64,000 nucleotides of DNA from Alkalihalobacterium elongatum. GTDB lineage: Bacteria; Bacillota; Bacilli; Bacillales; Bacillaceae_F. The first letter of the stretch is position 1, and each line of letters starts with the position of its first letter. The stretch is from positions 124,001 to 188,000 of the forward strand of contig NZ_WMKZ01000003.1 of NCBI RefSeq assembly GCF_019024285.1, written 5' to 3'. Below are positions 43,562-53,405 of the stretch, piece by piece. Below the pieces are notes generated by a model that did no database searches, was not told the DNA's origin, and saw only the letters and a list, made by a program, of their open reading frames with translations. A program made the translations under genes and the position numbers.

Positions 43562-44809
43562 TCAATAATTAATATTTTGTTTTATAAAGAAGGTATAGTC
43601 TTCGACATCTTTGATCCATAGTTCTGCGTTTTTGCCGTCAACATCCACTATCCAAACGTCGCCCCTTCCAGTTATGTCAGTACGTCTTAACCAAGAAATT
43701 TTCTGGAGTGGAGGTAGGAATTTTGGTTGATAATCCCCATATCCTTCAGGTGGATTTGATATTCTTTCCTGCCTTTGTCCATTCATACTTATATAATACA
43801 AGGCAGGTTTAGGTCGTTTCTTAGGATCATTCGACCACTCACTTTCCTTTACTCTTGCAACACTTAAGGCTTGATCATTTATCCATGTAAATCCAAGCTC
43901 TGCATAGTTTGGTGGAGTAAGACTTAATGAAGTAGAGGAGGGCAGCTCTTTTACTTTTAAGTCTTTATCCCTGAACCCAAAGACAATTCTACCGCCACCT
44001 GCGATATACCCCAATAAGTTTTTCTTGAACGCCCACTTCGGATCGTCTAAGTAAAGAATTATTTCATCAATCGCTTCAAATTCTTTTCCGTCAGCAGAAA
44101 TGACAGAAAGCATATTGCTATCCATCGCCATAGATGCTGTTGGCGAAACGATAAAAGAAATCCATTTTCCATCAGGCGAATAAGAAAAGTCAGTAGCGTT
44201 GATCGCCATAATTGATCGATCACCTTTCTTTAATTCAGAAGGTAAAACAAATAACTCTCTCACATGATCCGTTAAGCTTTTTAAATTTCGATAGCCTTCC
44301 TTAATTGAAATTGAATAAAGAGTTGTATTTGTCCAGCCTGTTGGTCGAAGAACAGCACTAGAAGAGGCGATAAACCCCTTACCATCAGGCTGCCACTCAT
44401 AATCACAAACTCCTAGCGCAATGTTATAAAATTCTTTTAAATCTGATATGTTCAATACGCCATTACTTTTAAAAGCAATTATATTATCAGTAGGGGACCA
44501 TTTAGCATCTATACCGTCATAAAAAACTTGTTGATGTTGCTTCGTCTGAAGATCGTAAACCCAAATTTCATTTTGTGAATGGTTTTGACCTTGTTTTTGA
44601 TAAAGCAGCATACTGCCATCGAAAGACCATTGTGGGGAGCCGGTGTAGTTTGCTCGTTCAGCCGAGATTTTTTCTTCTTGATGATAGATTTTTGTCCAAA
44701 GATAGCCATCACGAACAAAAGCTACTTTTATTTCGGAACGTTCAGTTTCTGCATAAACGGAAGTTGGGATTAAAAAACAAAGAATGATAAAAGCAATTAT
44801 CAATTTCAT
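43562..44809 (-). CDS. Secreted TolB-like beta-propeller protein
   Basis: 415 aa. Signal peptide of about 20 residues (cleavage after SVYA). Repeats of the TolB/WD40-like type follow, each with a (S/T)-P-x-W-S-x-D/P-x-G core: YTGSPQWSFDGSMLLYQ near residue 57, AKWSPTDNIIAF near 103, YEWQPDGKGFIAS near 137 and FSYSPDGKWISFI near 207. Probably a surface ligand-binding propeller. GAGGTGAT precedes the ATG. Function unknown. Confidence 0.82.
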   Translation of the reverse strand: MKLIIAFIILCFLIPTSVYAETERSEIKVAFVRDGYLWTKIYHQEEKISAERANYTGSPQWSFDGSMLLYQKQGQNHSQNEIWVYDLQTKQHQQVFYDGIDAKWSPTDNIIAFKSNGVLNISDLKEFYNIALGVCDYEWQPDGKGFIASSSAVLRPTGWTNTTLYSISIKEGYRNLKSLTDHVRELFVLPSELKKGDRSIMAINATDFSYSPDGKWISFIVSPTASMAMDSNMLSVISADGKEFEAIDEIILYLDDPKWAFKKNLLGYIAGGGRIVFGFRDKDLKVKELPSSTSLSLTPPNYAELGFTWINDQALSVARVKESEWSNDPKKRPKPALYYISMNGQRQERISNPPEGYGDYQPKFLPPLQKISWLRRTDITGRGDVWIVDVDGKNAELWIKDVEDYTFFIKQNINY

Positions 44810-44861
44810 GAAAGATCACCTCTTAGGCTTAGTATCTTCATATGTAGAGAGGAGTATGATA

Positions 44862-44898
44862 TAAAAGAAAAAGGCTGACAGCTAGTGTCAACCTCGAT
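44862..44898 (-). terminator. Intrinsic terminator, DUF2254 transcript
   Basis: On the minus strand AGGTTGACA-ctagc-TGTCAGCCT, followed by TTTTTCTTTT. It lies 270 bp beyond the DUF2254 stop, so the transcript may include the short ORF at 44960-45043. Confidence 0.7.
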
Positions 44899-44959
44899 TT
44901 AGGAAGAGTAAAATAATTTTGTTCAATTTCGTTTACTTCTCTACCTGATTTGTAGTGAT

Positions 44960-45043
44960 TTAATGTTTCTTTAAAAGACTAGTAATGGTATTCATATGCT
45001 GCGACTCCTTATCGATTTTTGCTTGCTTGACTTCCTTTGTCAT
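44960..45043 (-). CDS. Possible 27-aa peptide
   Basis: MTKEVKQAKIDKESQHMNTI then TSLLKKH, a charged helical peptide in the 356-bp gap after the DUF2254 gene and before its terminator. There is no convincing ribosome site, and the frame is open for eight more codons upstream of the ATG, so it may instead be the tail of a lost gene. Confidence 0.25.
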   Translation of the reverse strand: MTKEVKQAKIDKESQHMNTITSLLKKH

Positions 45044-45164
45044 TTCTTTGAATTTGGCTCTATTGCTCTATTCTTAAGATTTAAGTTTGATTTCAGTATA
45101 GGAACCCCTGCTTACGTTATTAGTGAAAAAGTAGCTATGTTTTAAGATAGCATATACGACGGGT

Positions 45165-46496
45165 TTAAAAATTATGTTGGGTCCGATCGTTTGTTTCTGT
45201 ATGTAAAGCAAGCTTTTCTAGCTTATGATCCAAATACTCTTTATCTAAAGATAAAAACGACTTTTCGTTAATTCCTTCCATTACATATTCAGTAAACCTT
45301 TTTATTTCTTGTTTTACTGCATTATCGTTATGTGAGGCGACGACGTTAAGTGCGTCTATTATTGCTGACAATACTGAAACATCATCTTTAGCATAGTGAC
45401 GAATTTGATAGAAACTTCTATATAAATAATCTCTAAAATGCTGCTGTTCTAACATTAGCCGAAGTGCTCGTTGATCATCATTATAAAAGGCACGCTCCAC
45501 ATTTTTTTGACCTAATGCCGTTAATACTTTACCAAGTTCATTTATACACGAAATGGCAGTATTCGGATCATTAATCCCAGGAGATAAGGCCTTTAAACAG
45601 ATTTCTACTAATTTTGTTAAACCAAAATCAATATCTTGGACCGTCGCTCGTTCATGCCCAAAAATAAAGAAGGACAGGTAACGATCAGGGTCCACTTTAT
45701 TAGCAAGTGGCCAAATATGAAGAAATGGTGTAAAAGTATCAACGTAATCACCAAGCTGAAACTTCATCTCAATAATGATATCATCCTTTTTTGCTTGTTC
45801 GATAAGGGCATCAAGATCTATTAATTGTAAATAACCAGGTTTTTTAACATACAAGAACGTAGGTTCTCGTTGTTTGATTTCATCACTTTCCCAATCATCC
45901 CAAGGTGCATCGTGGTGAGCCTCTTGTTTATTTTGATAATTATTTTGAATCACTTTAATCGTATTTATTGAAATTTGATGGATTAAATTACTTACCTGTA
46001 TCCATAGAGAAACGTGATGAATAAAAAAGACAAAAAAACCAACACATATAATTGCATAAATAACAGCAACCGTCGGTGAAAAAAATAATGATATACCATC
46101 ACGTTCTCGCAACAACAAAAGTGTCACAATCGCAAAAATAAATCCACTGATAAAAACGCCTAATATTCTCTGTGTATGCTGATCATTTACGAAATTTTGC
46201 AGTGTTCGCGGAGAGAACTGTGATAAATAGGTGGTCAACACTACCATAATGGTTGAAAAGGATATTGTTGTCATCGTTAATAGCGAAGCTGAAATCGCAC
46301 CTAAAAGCGTTTGCGCTAAACTTAAATCAGTAAAAAACACAGAGGGTATGATGTTTCCGAGTCTATCAGAATAAAAAATATAATAATCCAATTGAACAAA
46401 CAAGAAGGAAAGGGCGATAGCAATTAGGCTGTAAAAGCTGGGTAAAAACAGAAAGCTTGATCTAAGTTGTTGTAGTTTTGTCTGGAGTCTGCTCAT
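45165..46496 (-). CDS. DUF2254 membrane protein
   Basis: 443 aa. Four membrane helices in residues 15-170 (FYSLIAIALSFLFVQLDYYI near 20; LGVFISGFIFAIVTLLLL near 110), then a cytosolic region with LSPGINDPNTAISCINELG near residue 305, which is the DUF2254 signature. The family is uncharacterised. ATG 46496 is chosen over the GTG that lies inside the AGGTG ribosome site. Confidence 0.85.
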   Translation of the reverse strand: MSRLQTKLQQLRSSFLFLPSFYSLIAIALSFLFVQLDYYIFYSDRLGNIIPSVFFTDLSLAQTLLGAISASLLTMTTISFSTIMVVLTTYLSQFSPRTLQNFVNDQHTQRILGVFISGFIFAIVTLLLLRERDGISLFFSPTVAVIYAIICVGFFVFFIHHVSLWIQVSNLIHQISINTIKVIQNNYQNKQEAHHDAPWDDWESDEIKQREPTFLYVKKPGYLQLIDLDALIEQAKKDDIIIEMKFQLGDYVDTFTPFLHIWPLANKVDPDRYLSFFIFGHERATVQDIDFGLTKLVEICLKALSPGINDPNTAISCINELGKVLTALGQKNVERAFYNDDQRALRLMLEQQHFRDYLYRSFYQIRHYAKDDVSVLSAIIDALNVVASHNDNAVKQEIKRFTEYVMEGINEKSFLSLDKEYLDHKLEKLALHTETNDRTQHNF

Positions 46497-46672
46497 CAGT
46501 TTCACCTCAGTTCAGCTTACATTACTATCGCCAAAAAATAGTGCCTTAGAGTTATTATTTCTTTTTTGTTAAAAATTATGAAAAAAGTGCAGGAATTTCG
46601 CACATTATGCTGAATGTATGAGAGGCGAATAGAAATCGTATGATAAAAGGGAACAAAAAGGAGTGATTATTC

Positions 46673-47092
46673 ATGACGGTTGAAAATCCAAGTCGTACTG
46701 AAATAGGAGAAATTTTAAAGAGCAGTAAACGAATTGCTGTTGTTGGGTTATCTACAAATCCAGACAGAACATCTTACATGGTTTCTGAAGCGATGCAAAA
46801 TGCAGGCTATGAAATCATCCCTGTTAACCCAGCTGCTGTTGGTGAAGAAATTTTAGGGGTAAAAGCAGTTGGATCGCTAAAAGATATCGAAGGTCATGTC
46901 GATATTGTAAATGTATTCAGAAGAAGTGAGCATCTTCTTGATGTAGCAAAAGAAGCGGTTGAAATTAAGCCTGATGTTTATTGGGCACAGCTAGGGCTCC
47001 AAAACGAAGAAGCTTATGACTACTTAAAGGAACATGGCGTAACGACAATTATGGACAGATGCATTAAAGTCGAACATGCGTTAACCAAATAG
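46673..47092 (+). CDS. CoA-binding domain protein (YccU-like)
   Basis: 139 aa Rossmann-type CoA-binding domain with RIAVVGLSTNPDRTSYMVS near residue 20, VNPAAVGEEILGVKAV near 45, VYWAQLGLQNEEA near 103 and RCIKVEH near 129. Small proteins of this family may buffer or sense CoA or acyl-CoA. AAAAGGAGTG precedes the ATG; it ends at a clear terminator. Confidence 0.88.
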   Translation: MTVENPSRTEIGEILKSSKRIAVVGLSTNPDRTSYMVSEAMQNAGYEIIPVNPAAVGEEILGVKAVGSLKDIEGHVDIVNVFRRSEHLLDVAKEAVEIKPDVYWAQLGLQNEEAYDYLKEHGVTTIMDRCIKVEHALTK

Positions 47093-47100
47093 TTGCCGTA

Positions 47101-47140
47101 AAGTCCTTAACTGAATGTTTGAGTTAAGGACTTTTTTTTA
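47101..47140 (+). terminator. Intrinsic terminator
   Basis: AAGTCCTTAACT (47101-47112) pairs with AGTTAAGGACTT (47122-47133), then T8. The remaining 380 bp to parE hold AT-rich sequence with no recognised feature apart from the parE ribosome site. Confidence 0.9.
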
Positions 47141-47520
47141 AAACTGAACTTGAATTTGAGAGGTTTAGTTATGAGCTCATGTTTGGTCGTTAGAAAAGTA
47201 GGGCTATTTGACTGACTATTAAAATTTATTTACAGTTTTATTGCCTGTTGTAGGGATTGATTTTCGTTATACTTCGTTAACTTTAGCTATTAGGGTCTAA
47301 TTCCCTTTGTGTCCAAAGACAAATTCAGGACAAAAGTCATTAAATAATTCTTCAAAAAAGCAGGAAAAACTGTAGTTGTGAACAAAATATACAAAGATAC
47401 AGTTGTTCTTTTGTGATATATTGTTTAAGGATTAATTAGATTTTTTCCTTGTTTTAGGTTATAGTTCTATTCTAGAGAAAAGAAAAAAATGAATATGAGC
47501 GTGGGAAAGGAGCTTTCAAT

Positions 47521-49494
47521 TTGGCGACTAAACAGAAATTAGAATACAATGATGATGCCATACAGGTACTAGAAGGCTTAGAAGCCGTCCGTAAACGCCC
47601 TGGAATGTACATTGGAAGTACTGACAGTCGCGGTTTACACCATTTAGTATATGAGATTGTAGACAACGCAGTAGACGAAGCTTTAGCTGGCTACGGTGAT
47701 TATATAAAAGTAACGATACATAAAGACAATTCGATCAGTGTCATTGATGATGGTCGAGGAATGCCTACGGGGATGCACAAGCTCGGTAAACCTACACCTG
47801 AAGTAATCTTGACAGTACTTCATGCAGGAGGAAAATTCGGCCAAGGGGGATACGCAACCAGTGGGGGGCTACACGGGGTCGGGGCTTCTGTAGTTAATGC
47901 TCTTTCTGAATGGCTCGTCGTCGAGATCAAACGCGACGGAAAGATCTATCGTCAACGCTTTGAGCACGGAGGAAAACCTGTTACGACGTTGGAACATGTC
48001 GGTACAACAAAGAAGACAGGAACGAAAATTCACTTCAAACCAGACTCAACGATGTTCAGTGTAACAACATACAACTTTGAAACTCTTACTGAACGTTTAA
48101 GAGAGGCAGCCTTCTTGCTCAAAGGGCTGAAAATAGAATTAGTTGATGAACGCAAAGATAAAGAAGCAAGTGAACTATTCCATTATGAAAGTGGAATTGA
48201 GGCTTTTGTAGAGTATTTAAATGAAGATAAAGAAACATTGATGCCAGTGATCTTCTTCAATGGGGAGCAAAATGGAATCGATATGGAGTTCGCATTCCAA
48301 TTCAATGATGCTTATACGGAGAACGTGCTATCCTTTGTTAACAACGTTAGGACAAAAGATGGTGGAACGCATGAAGCTGGAGCAAAAACAGCTATGACAC
48401 GTGCGTTTAATGAGTATGCTCGTAAAGCAAAATTGCTAAAGGAGCGCGACAAGAACTTAGACGGCTCTGACATTCGCGAAGGGTTTACTGCAATTATTTC
48501 AGTTCGAGTGCCTGAAGAAAAGCTTCAGTTTGAAGGGCAAACGAAAAGTAAGCTAGGAACACCAGATGCTCGTTCAGCAGTTGATGCTATTGTTTCCGAA
48601 AAACTGGCTTATTTCTTTGAAGAGAATCCAGATCTAAGTACAATGCTTATTAAAAAAGCAATTAAAGCTGCTCAAGCACGTGAAGCTGCTCGAAAAGCAC
48701 GTGAAGAAGCACGTAGCGGTAAAAAGAGTAAGAAAAAAGACGTTCTTTTAAGTGGAAAACTAACTCCAGCGCAATCAAAGAACCCGAGCCGCAATGAACT
48801 TTACCTAGTTGAGGGTGACTCTGCAGGTGGGTCTGCTAAGCAAGGGCGTGACCGTAAATTCCAAGCGATCCTTCCGTTACGAGGAAAAGTCATTAACACG
48901 GAAAAGGCAAAGTTAGATGACATTATGAAAAACGAAGAGATCCGTACTATTATCCACGCGATTGGTGCTGGAGTTGGTGCTGACTTCTCCATTGAAGATA
49001 TTAACTATGATAAAGTCGTTATCATGACCGATGCTGACACAGACGGTGCTCACATTCAAGTTTTATTACTTACATTCTTTTATCGTTACATGAAGCCGCT
49101 TGTAGAAGCAGGAAAAGTATATATTGCGCTTCCGCCACTTTACAAAGTTAGTAAAGGTACTGGCAAAAAAGAAGTACTGGAATATGCTTGGGATGAAGAT
49201 GAGTTAAAACAGGCGATTAAAAAGATCGGGAAAGGCTATACGATCCAACGCTATAAAGGTCTTGGTGAGATGAACGCTACGCAATTGTGGGAGACTACGA
49301 TGGACCCTGAAACACGAACGCTTATTCGAGTGAAAATCGACGATATTGCCCGTGCAGAAAAACGTGTATCTACTCTAATGGGAGATAAAGTTGAACCACG
49401 CCGAAAATGGATTGAGTCTCACGTTGCATTTGGTTTAGAAGAAGAAACAAACATCCTAGAAAACGAAAATATTATGGTTACGAAGGAGGATTAA
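47521..49494 (+). CDS. parE: DNA topoisomerase IV subunit B
   Basis: 657 aa with a TTG start after AAAGGAG. ATPase of the type IIA topoisomerase that decatenates daughter chromosomes. GHKL ATP site: EIVDNAVDEALAG near residue 45 and GRGMPTG near 80; QTKSKLGTP near 335; TOPRIM elements VEGDSAGGSAKQGRDRKFQA near residue 430 and DADTDGAHI near 508. It is followed two bases later by parC. The length (657 vs GyrB about 640) and the parC partner mark it as ParE, not GyrB. Confidence 0.95.
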   Translation: MATKQKLEYNDDAIQVLEGLEAVRKRPGMYIGSTDSRGLHHLVYEIVDNAVDEALAGYGDYIKVTIHKDNSISVIDDGRGMPTGMHKLGKPTPEVILTVLHAGGKFGQGGYATSGGLHGVGASVVNALSEWLVVEIKRDGKIYRQRFEHGGKPVTTLEHVGTTKKTGTKIHFKPDSTMFSVTTYNFETLTERLREAAFLLKGLKIELVDERKDKEASELFHYESGIEAFVEYLNEDKETLMPVIFFNGEQNGIDMEFAFQFNDAYTENVLSFVNNVRTKDGGTHEAGAKTAMTRAFNEYARKAKLLKERDKNLDGSDIREGFTAIISVRVPEEKLQFEGQTKSKLGTPDARSAVDAIVSEKLAYFFEENPDLSTMLIKKAIKAAQAREAARKAREEARSGKKSKKKDVLLSGKLTPAQSKNPSRNELYLVEGDSAGGSAKQGRDRKFQAILPLRGKVINTEKAKLDDIMKNEEIRTIIHAIGAGVGADFSIEDINYDKVVIMTDADTDGAHIQVLLLTFFYRYMKPLVEAGKVYIALPPLYKVSKGTGKKEVLEYAWDEDELKQAIKKIGKGYTIQRYKGLGEMNATQLWETTMDPETRTLIRVKIDDIARAEKRVSTLMGDKVEPRRKWIESHVAFGLEEETNILENENIMVTKED

Positions 49495-49495
49495 C

Positions 49496-51940
49496 TTGGC
49501 ACAGACAGAGCGCTACTTAGACCTACCACTAGAAGAAGTTATTGGCGACCGCTTTGGCCGTTACAGTAAATACATTATCCAAGATCGTGCGCTACCAGAT
49601 GTGCGTGATGGCTTAAAGCCTGTACAACGCCGTATATTATATGCAATGTACCGTGAAGGAAACCTAGCAGATAAGCCGTTCCGAAAAGCTGCTAAAACGG
49701 TTGGTAACGTAATCGGTAACTACCATCCGCATGGTGATACGTCAGTGTATGATGCGATGATCCGTATGAGTCAAGATTGGAAGCTTCGCAACCTTCTTGT
49801 TGAGATGCACGGTAACAATGGTTCGATTGACGGGGACCCACCAGCAGCAATGCGTTATACAGAGGCAAGATTATCATCGATCGCCTCTGAACTTTTACGA
49901 GATATCGATAAGGAAACTGTTGATTTTATCCCGAATTTCGATGATACACAGGAAGAGCCTGTTGTATTACCCTCCATGTTTCCTAATTTGCTCGTAAACG
50001 GTTCAACGGGAATTTCTGCAGGGTATGCAACTGACATCCCACCACATCATTTAGGTGAAGTTATTGATGGAGCTATTCATTTAATGGAAACTCCTTTAGC
50101 TAGCTTAGAGGAGTTAATGCAATATATAAAAGGGCCTGATTTTCCAACTGGAGGTATTGCTCAAGGCTTAGACGGTATCAAGCAAGCATACCAAACAGGA
50201 AAAGGAAAAGTTGTACTTCGAGCAAAAACAGAAATTGAAGAATTAAAAGGCGGCCGTCAACAAATTGTTATTACTGAAATTCCATATGAGATTATTAAGG
50301 CAAACCTTGTTAAGAAAATGGATGAGCTTCGGTTTGACAAAAAAGTTGATGGAATTGCTGAAGTACGAGATGAAACAGATCGAACGGGTTTACGTATCGT
50401 GGTAGAGCTTAAGAAAGATGCGAGTTCACAAGCGATCTTAAACTATTTATTTAAAAATACTGATCTACAAGTGACATATAGCTTCAACATGGTTGCTATT
50501 CACAATAAACGTCCACAATTACTCGGCTTAAAAGAAATGCTCCAAGCGTATATTAGTCACCAAAAAGAAGTGATTACACGTCGTTCAGAATACGAGCTTC
50601 GTAAAGCAAAGGAACGTGCCCATATCGTTGAAGGGCTTATTAAAGCAATTTCGATATTAGATGAAGTTATTGCGACAATCCGTTCATCAAAAGATAAACG
50701 CGATGCTAAAGATAACCTCATAGCACGCTTTGAATTTACTGAACCACAAGCAGAAGCTATAGTAACTTTACAGCTATACCGTTTAACAAATACAGATATT
50801 ACAACTTTACAAAAAGAAGCTGATGAATTAGTTAAACTAATAAACCGCTTAGAAGCGATCCTTAATAGTGAAAAAAAGTTAATTAGTGTTATTAAGAAAG
50901 ACTTACTTCAAATTAAGGAAAAATTTGCAGATGAGCGTAGAACAGTAATAAAAAGAGATGTGGAAGAAATTAAGATTGATCTTGAAGTCCTTGTTCCAGC
51001 TGAAGATGTCATTGTTACTGTAACGAAGGAAGGTTATGTGAAACGTACGAGCCTACGTTCTTATGCAGCATCAAACAGTGAACCGACAGGAATGAAGGAA
51101 GAGGATTATGTCATTGGTCACTATAATACCAATACTGTAGACACGCTTCTTATTTTCACTAAGCTAGGAAACTATCTACATTTACCAGTCCATCAGCTTC
51201 CAGATATTCGCTGGAAAGACAATGGACAGCATGTTGCAAACCTCGTTTCAGGATTAGACCGTGAAGATGAGATCCTCCATTCTATGGTCATTAAAGATTT
51301 TAGTGAGGAAGAATATTTATTATTTATAACGAAAAATGGAATGGTTAAACGAAGTCAGTTATCTCTTTATAAAGCACAACGTTTTACAAAGCCTTTAGTA
51401 GCAGTAAAGCTAAAAGAAAATGATGAAGTAGTAAATGTTCAGTTAACTAATGGAGCAACTGAAATTTTTATCGGAACCCATCAAGGCTATGGCTTATGGT
51501 TCGCAGAAGATGAAGTTAATATCGTCGGCCAACGAGCAGCTGGAGTTAAAGGGATTAACTTGAAAATTGACGATTATGTAGTCAATGGCTATTCATTTAC
51601 GTCAGATCAGGAAGTTTATTTCTTTGTGGCAACACAACGTGGTGCTGTTAAGAAAATGTCGATTAAAGAATTCGATAAATCAACAAGAGCAAAACGTGGT
51701 CTCGTGATGTTGCGCGAGCTGAAAAAAGAGCCACATCGAATCGTAGGAATTCAAAAAGTAACTAATAACGAACAAATTATTTTGATAACAAAGTCGGAGT
51801 CCAAAGCATTCGTAGAAGTCGCACATTTACGACCTAATGATAGATATAGCAACGGATCGTTTGTCGTAGATAGTGCCACAGACGGGGAAGTCATCCGGAT
51901 ATGGCAAATCGTTAGCACCGAGCCAAAAAATGATGAGTAA
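49496..51940 (+). CDS. parC: DNA topoisomerase IV subunit A
   Basis: 814 aa with a TTG start after GGAGG. The DNA-cleaving Tyr is Tyr121 in AMRYTEARL. The quinolone-determining region reads HPHGDTSVYDAM, so the position equivalent to S. aureus GrlA Ser80 is Thr82 and the acidic anchor is Asp86. Residues 490-810 form the C-terminal beta-pinwheel of DNA-wrapping repeats (VTVTKEGYVKRTS, FITKNGMVKRSQ and similar). A terminator follows the stop. Confidence 0.95.
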   Translation: MAQTERYLDLPLEEVIGDRFGRYSKYIIQDRALPDVRDGLKPVQRRILYAMYREGNLADKPFRKAAKTVGNVIGNYHPHGDTSVYDAMIRMSQDWKLRNLLVEMHGNNGSIDGDPPAAMRYTEARLSSIASELLRDIDKETVDFIPNFDDTQEEPVVLPSMFPNLLVNGSTGISAGYATDIPPHHLGEVIDGAIHLMETPLASLEELMQYIKGPDFPTGGIAQGLDGIKQAYQTGKGKVVLRAKTEIEELKGGRQQIVITEIPYEIIKANLVKKMDELRFDKKVDGIAEVRDETDRTGLRIVVELKKDASSQAILNYLFKNTDLQVTYSFNMVAIHNKRPQLLGLKEMLQAYISHQKEVITRRSEYELRKAKERAHIVEGLIKAISILDEVIATIRSSKDKRDAKDNLIARFEFTEPQAEAIVTLQLYRLTNTDITTLQKEADELVKLINRLEAILNSEKKLISVIKKDLLQIKEKFADERRTVIKRDVEEIKIDLEVLVPAEDVIVTVTKEGYVKRTSLRSYAASNSEPTGMKEEDYVIGHYNTNTVDTLLIFTKLGNYLHLPVHQLPDIRWKDNGQHVANLVSGLDREDEILHSMVIKDFSEEEYLLFITKNGMVKRSQLSLYKAQRFTKPLVAVKLKENDEVVNVQLTNGATEIFIGTHQGYGLWFAEDEVNIVGQRAAGVKGINLKIDDYVVNGYSFTSDQEVYFFVATQRGAVKKMSIKEFDKSTRAKRGLVMLRELKKEPHRIVGIQKVTNNEQIILITKSESKAFVEVAHLRPNDRYSNGSFVVDSATDGEVIRIWQIVSTEPKNDE

Positions 51941-51960
51941 CTTTACTCATCATTTTTTTG
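51930..51960 (+). terminator. Terminator of parEC
   Basis: ATGATGAGTAA pairs with TTACTCATCAT around the stop codon, then T7. The next 260 bp hold no recognised gene. Confidence 0.85.
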
Positions 51961-52227
51961 AACCTTTTTAACTATAAATAGTAAATAAAGAAAAAATAGA
52001 GGGGGAATAATACATTGTTGAACGGAAATAGGTGAAATTTAACCCTTCTTTACAAGATGTATGCTTAAATCCTAATAATAAATTAGCACAAACGCATCAC
52101 ATAATTATATTATGTAAACTAACAAAAACTAGTCACTAGATACTATTACATCTTTATGATAGAGTAATAGTATAGTTAGGTTTTATTACAAAGTGTCACT
52201 AAAAAATAATATATGTAGGTGATAAAT

Positions 52228-52551
52228 ATGATGAAACAAGAGCTAGCTAATTTTTTTATTCAGAAAATTGAAACCGCAAAAGTGCAATTCGAGCGTACGA
52301 TTGATTGTAAGCACACAGAATTTGACGACCTATATCCATACATGAGCGAACAACCACAATTCTTTTGGTACAAACGTTACGTAGCTTGGCAGGAACTATT
52401 AACAGTCGTTAAACTTGCAAAAGAATTAGAGTTAGACTGGAGTCAGTCATTTACAGAAAAACAAGGAAAATATGTAGATGCTAAAGTGTTAGATGCTAAA
52501 GTTCTAGATTATTGGAATGAACAAGAAAAAGATCAACAAATTGAAAAATAA
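52228..52551 (+). CDS. Small helical protein, unrecognised
   Basis: 107 aa, acidic, all-helical in appearance, no signal. ATG 52228 is preferred over GTG 52219, which overlaps AGGTG. Near residue 89 a 5-residue unit DAKVL is duplicated exactly in tandem (15 bp unit with one silent difference), an in-frame slippage product. Aromatic-rich middle (QFFWYKRYVAWQELL). No family recognised. Confidence 0.6.
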   Translation: MMKQELANFFIQKIETAKVQFERTIDCKHTEFDDLYPYMSEQPQFFWYKRYVAWQELLTVVKLAKELELDWSQSFTEKQGKYVDAKVLDAKVLDYWNEQEKDQQIEK

Positions 52552-52552
52552 A

Positions 52553-52602
52553 TAAAATAGTCGTAGAGACCATTTCTTAATGGCTTCTACGACTATTTTT
52601 TA
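52553..52602. terminator. Bidirectional terminator
   Basis: AATAGTCGTAGA pairs with TCTACGACTATT (to 52596), with A and T tails. It stands between convergent genes. Confidence 0.85.
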
Positions 52603-53188
52603 TCTTTAAACCATCTAAAAGTAAAGATAAAAACAATTTTGATTCCTCTATTAGATTATAATTTTCACTATATAAACACCAATCATATAACGAGCCTCTG
52701 ATACCCCTAGAAATTTGCATAGTAATTACTTCAGCGGATAGGTTTTCTGTAAATTCACCAGACTCTTGTCCAGAAATTATTAATTCGTTAATAATACGAT
52801 ATAGAGGGCGATCTGGATTCGTAAAAAAACTACTACGGTCAGGGTTCAATTCATTGATGTAAAGAGTCCTTAGAACATCTAAACCGATATTTTTTTGAAT
52901 ATAAGTCATCATCGCTTCAAAAAAATCTAATAATTGTTCACAAACATTATTAAAAGGGCTTTGAACTTCAATATATTTAAGGTAGTATTCATCTACTTCT
53001 TTAAAAGTTTCATAAAATATCGCATGTTTTGTTTTAAAGTGAGTATAGAATGCTCCTTTAGAAGTATTAGATACTGCAACAATTTCATCAACGCTAACAT
53101 TGTTAAAACCTTTTTTAGCAATTAAATCTAAAGCGGTAGTTAAGATTTTATTTTTTGTCTCAAGAGCTTTCTGTTTTCTCGTAACCAC
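52577..53188 (-). CDS. TetR/AcrR-family regulator
   Basis: 203 aa. The N-terminal helix-turn-helix is clear (KILTTALDLIAKKGFNNVSV, then VSNTSKGAFYTHFKTK near residue 37); the rest is an all-helical ligand domain. The start is GTG 53188, 6 nt after AGGAGG. It is divergent from the AtoE/acyl-CoA ligase operon and a long palindrome lies between them. Most TetR proteins repress; the ligand is probably the imported acid or its CoA thioester. Confidence 0.85.
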   Translation of the reverse strand: MVTRKQKALETKNKILTTALDLIAKKGFNNVSVDEIVAVSNTSKGAFYTHFKTKHAIFYETFKEVDEYYLKYIEVQSPFNNVCEQLLDFFEAMMTYIQKNIGLDVLRTLYINELNPDRSSFFTNPDRPLYRIINELIISGQESGEFTENLSAEVITMQISRGIRGSLYDWCLYSENYNLIEESKLFLSLLLDGLKIKNSRRSH

Positions 53189-53265
53189 ACTACACCTCCT
53201 AGTCAACAACATGACTACTTATTATGTATTATCATACAACAATTTCTTAAAAATGAAATAGTTAT

Positions 53266-53293
53266 TGACAATTCTGAAAATTGAAAATAAAAT
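53266..53293 (+). promoter_or_regulatory. Promoter of the AtoE operon
   Basis: TTGACA (53266-53271), a 16-bp spacer and TAAAAT (53288-53293). The palindromic operator begins 8 bp further on, covering the expected start site. Confidence 0.6.
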
Positions 53294-53300
53294 TAGGGTT

Positions 53301-53330
53301 ATAATTAACAGACTGCAGTCTGTTAATTAT
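53301..53330. promoter_or_regulatory. 30-bp perfect palindrome, likely TetR operator
   Basis: Arms ATAATTAACAGACTG and its complement meet without a gap at 53315/53316. The core CAGACTGCAGTCTG is the likely recognition sequence. It lies between the divergent TetR and transporter genes. Confidence 0.8.
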
Positions 53331-53371
53331 AGAATAAATCTTTAAAGGGCTGCAATTATACTACTGATAAT

Positions 53372-53385
53372 TGAAAGCGCTTTAT
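53372..53385. promoter_or_regulatory. cre-like site
   Basis: TGAAAGCGCTTTAT, just upstream of the AtoE ribosome site. It would make the operon subject to CcpA as well as TetR. Confidence 0.55.
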
Positions 53386-53405
53386 TTTATGGAGGAGGAG
53401 TTTGC

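Noticed and set aside
52492-52521. Tandem DAKVL repeat as a functional motif
   Set aside because: Only two copies of a 15-bp unit; most simply replication slippage.
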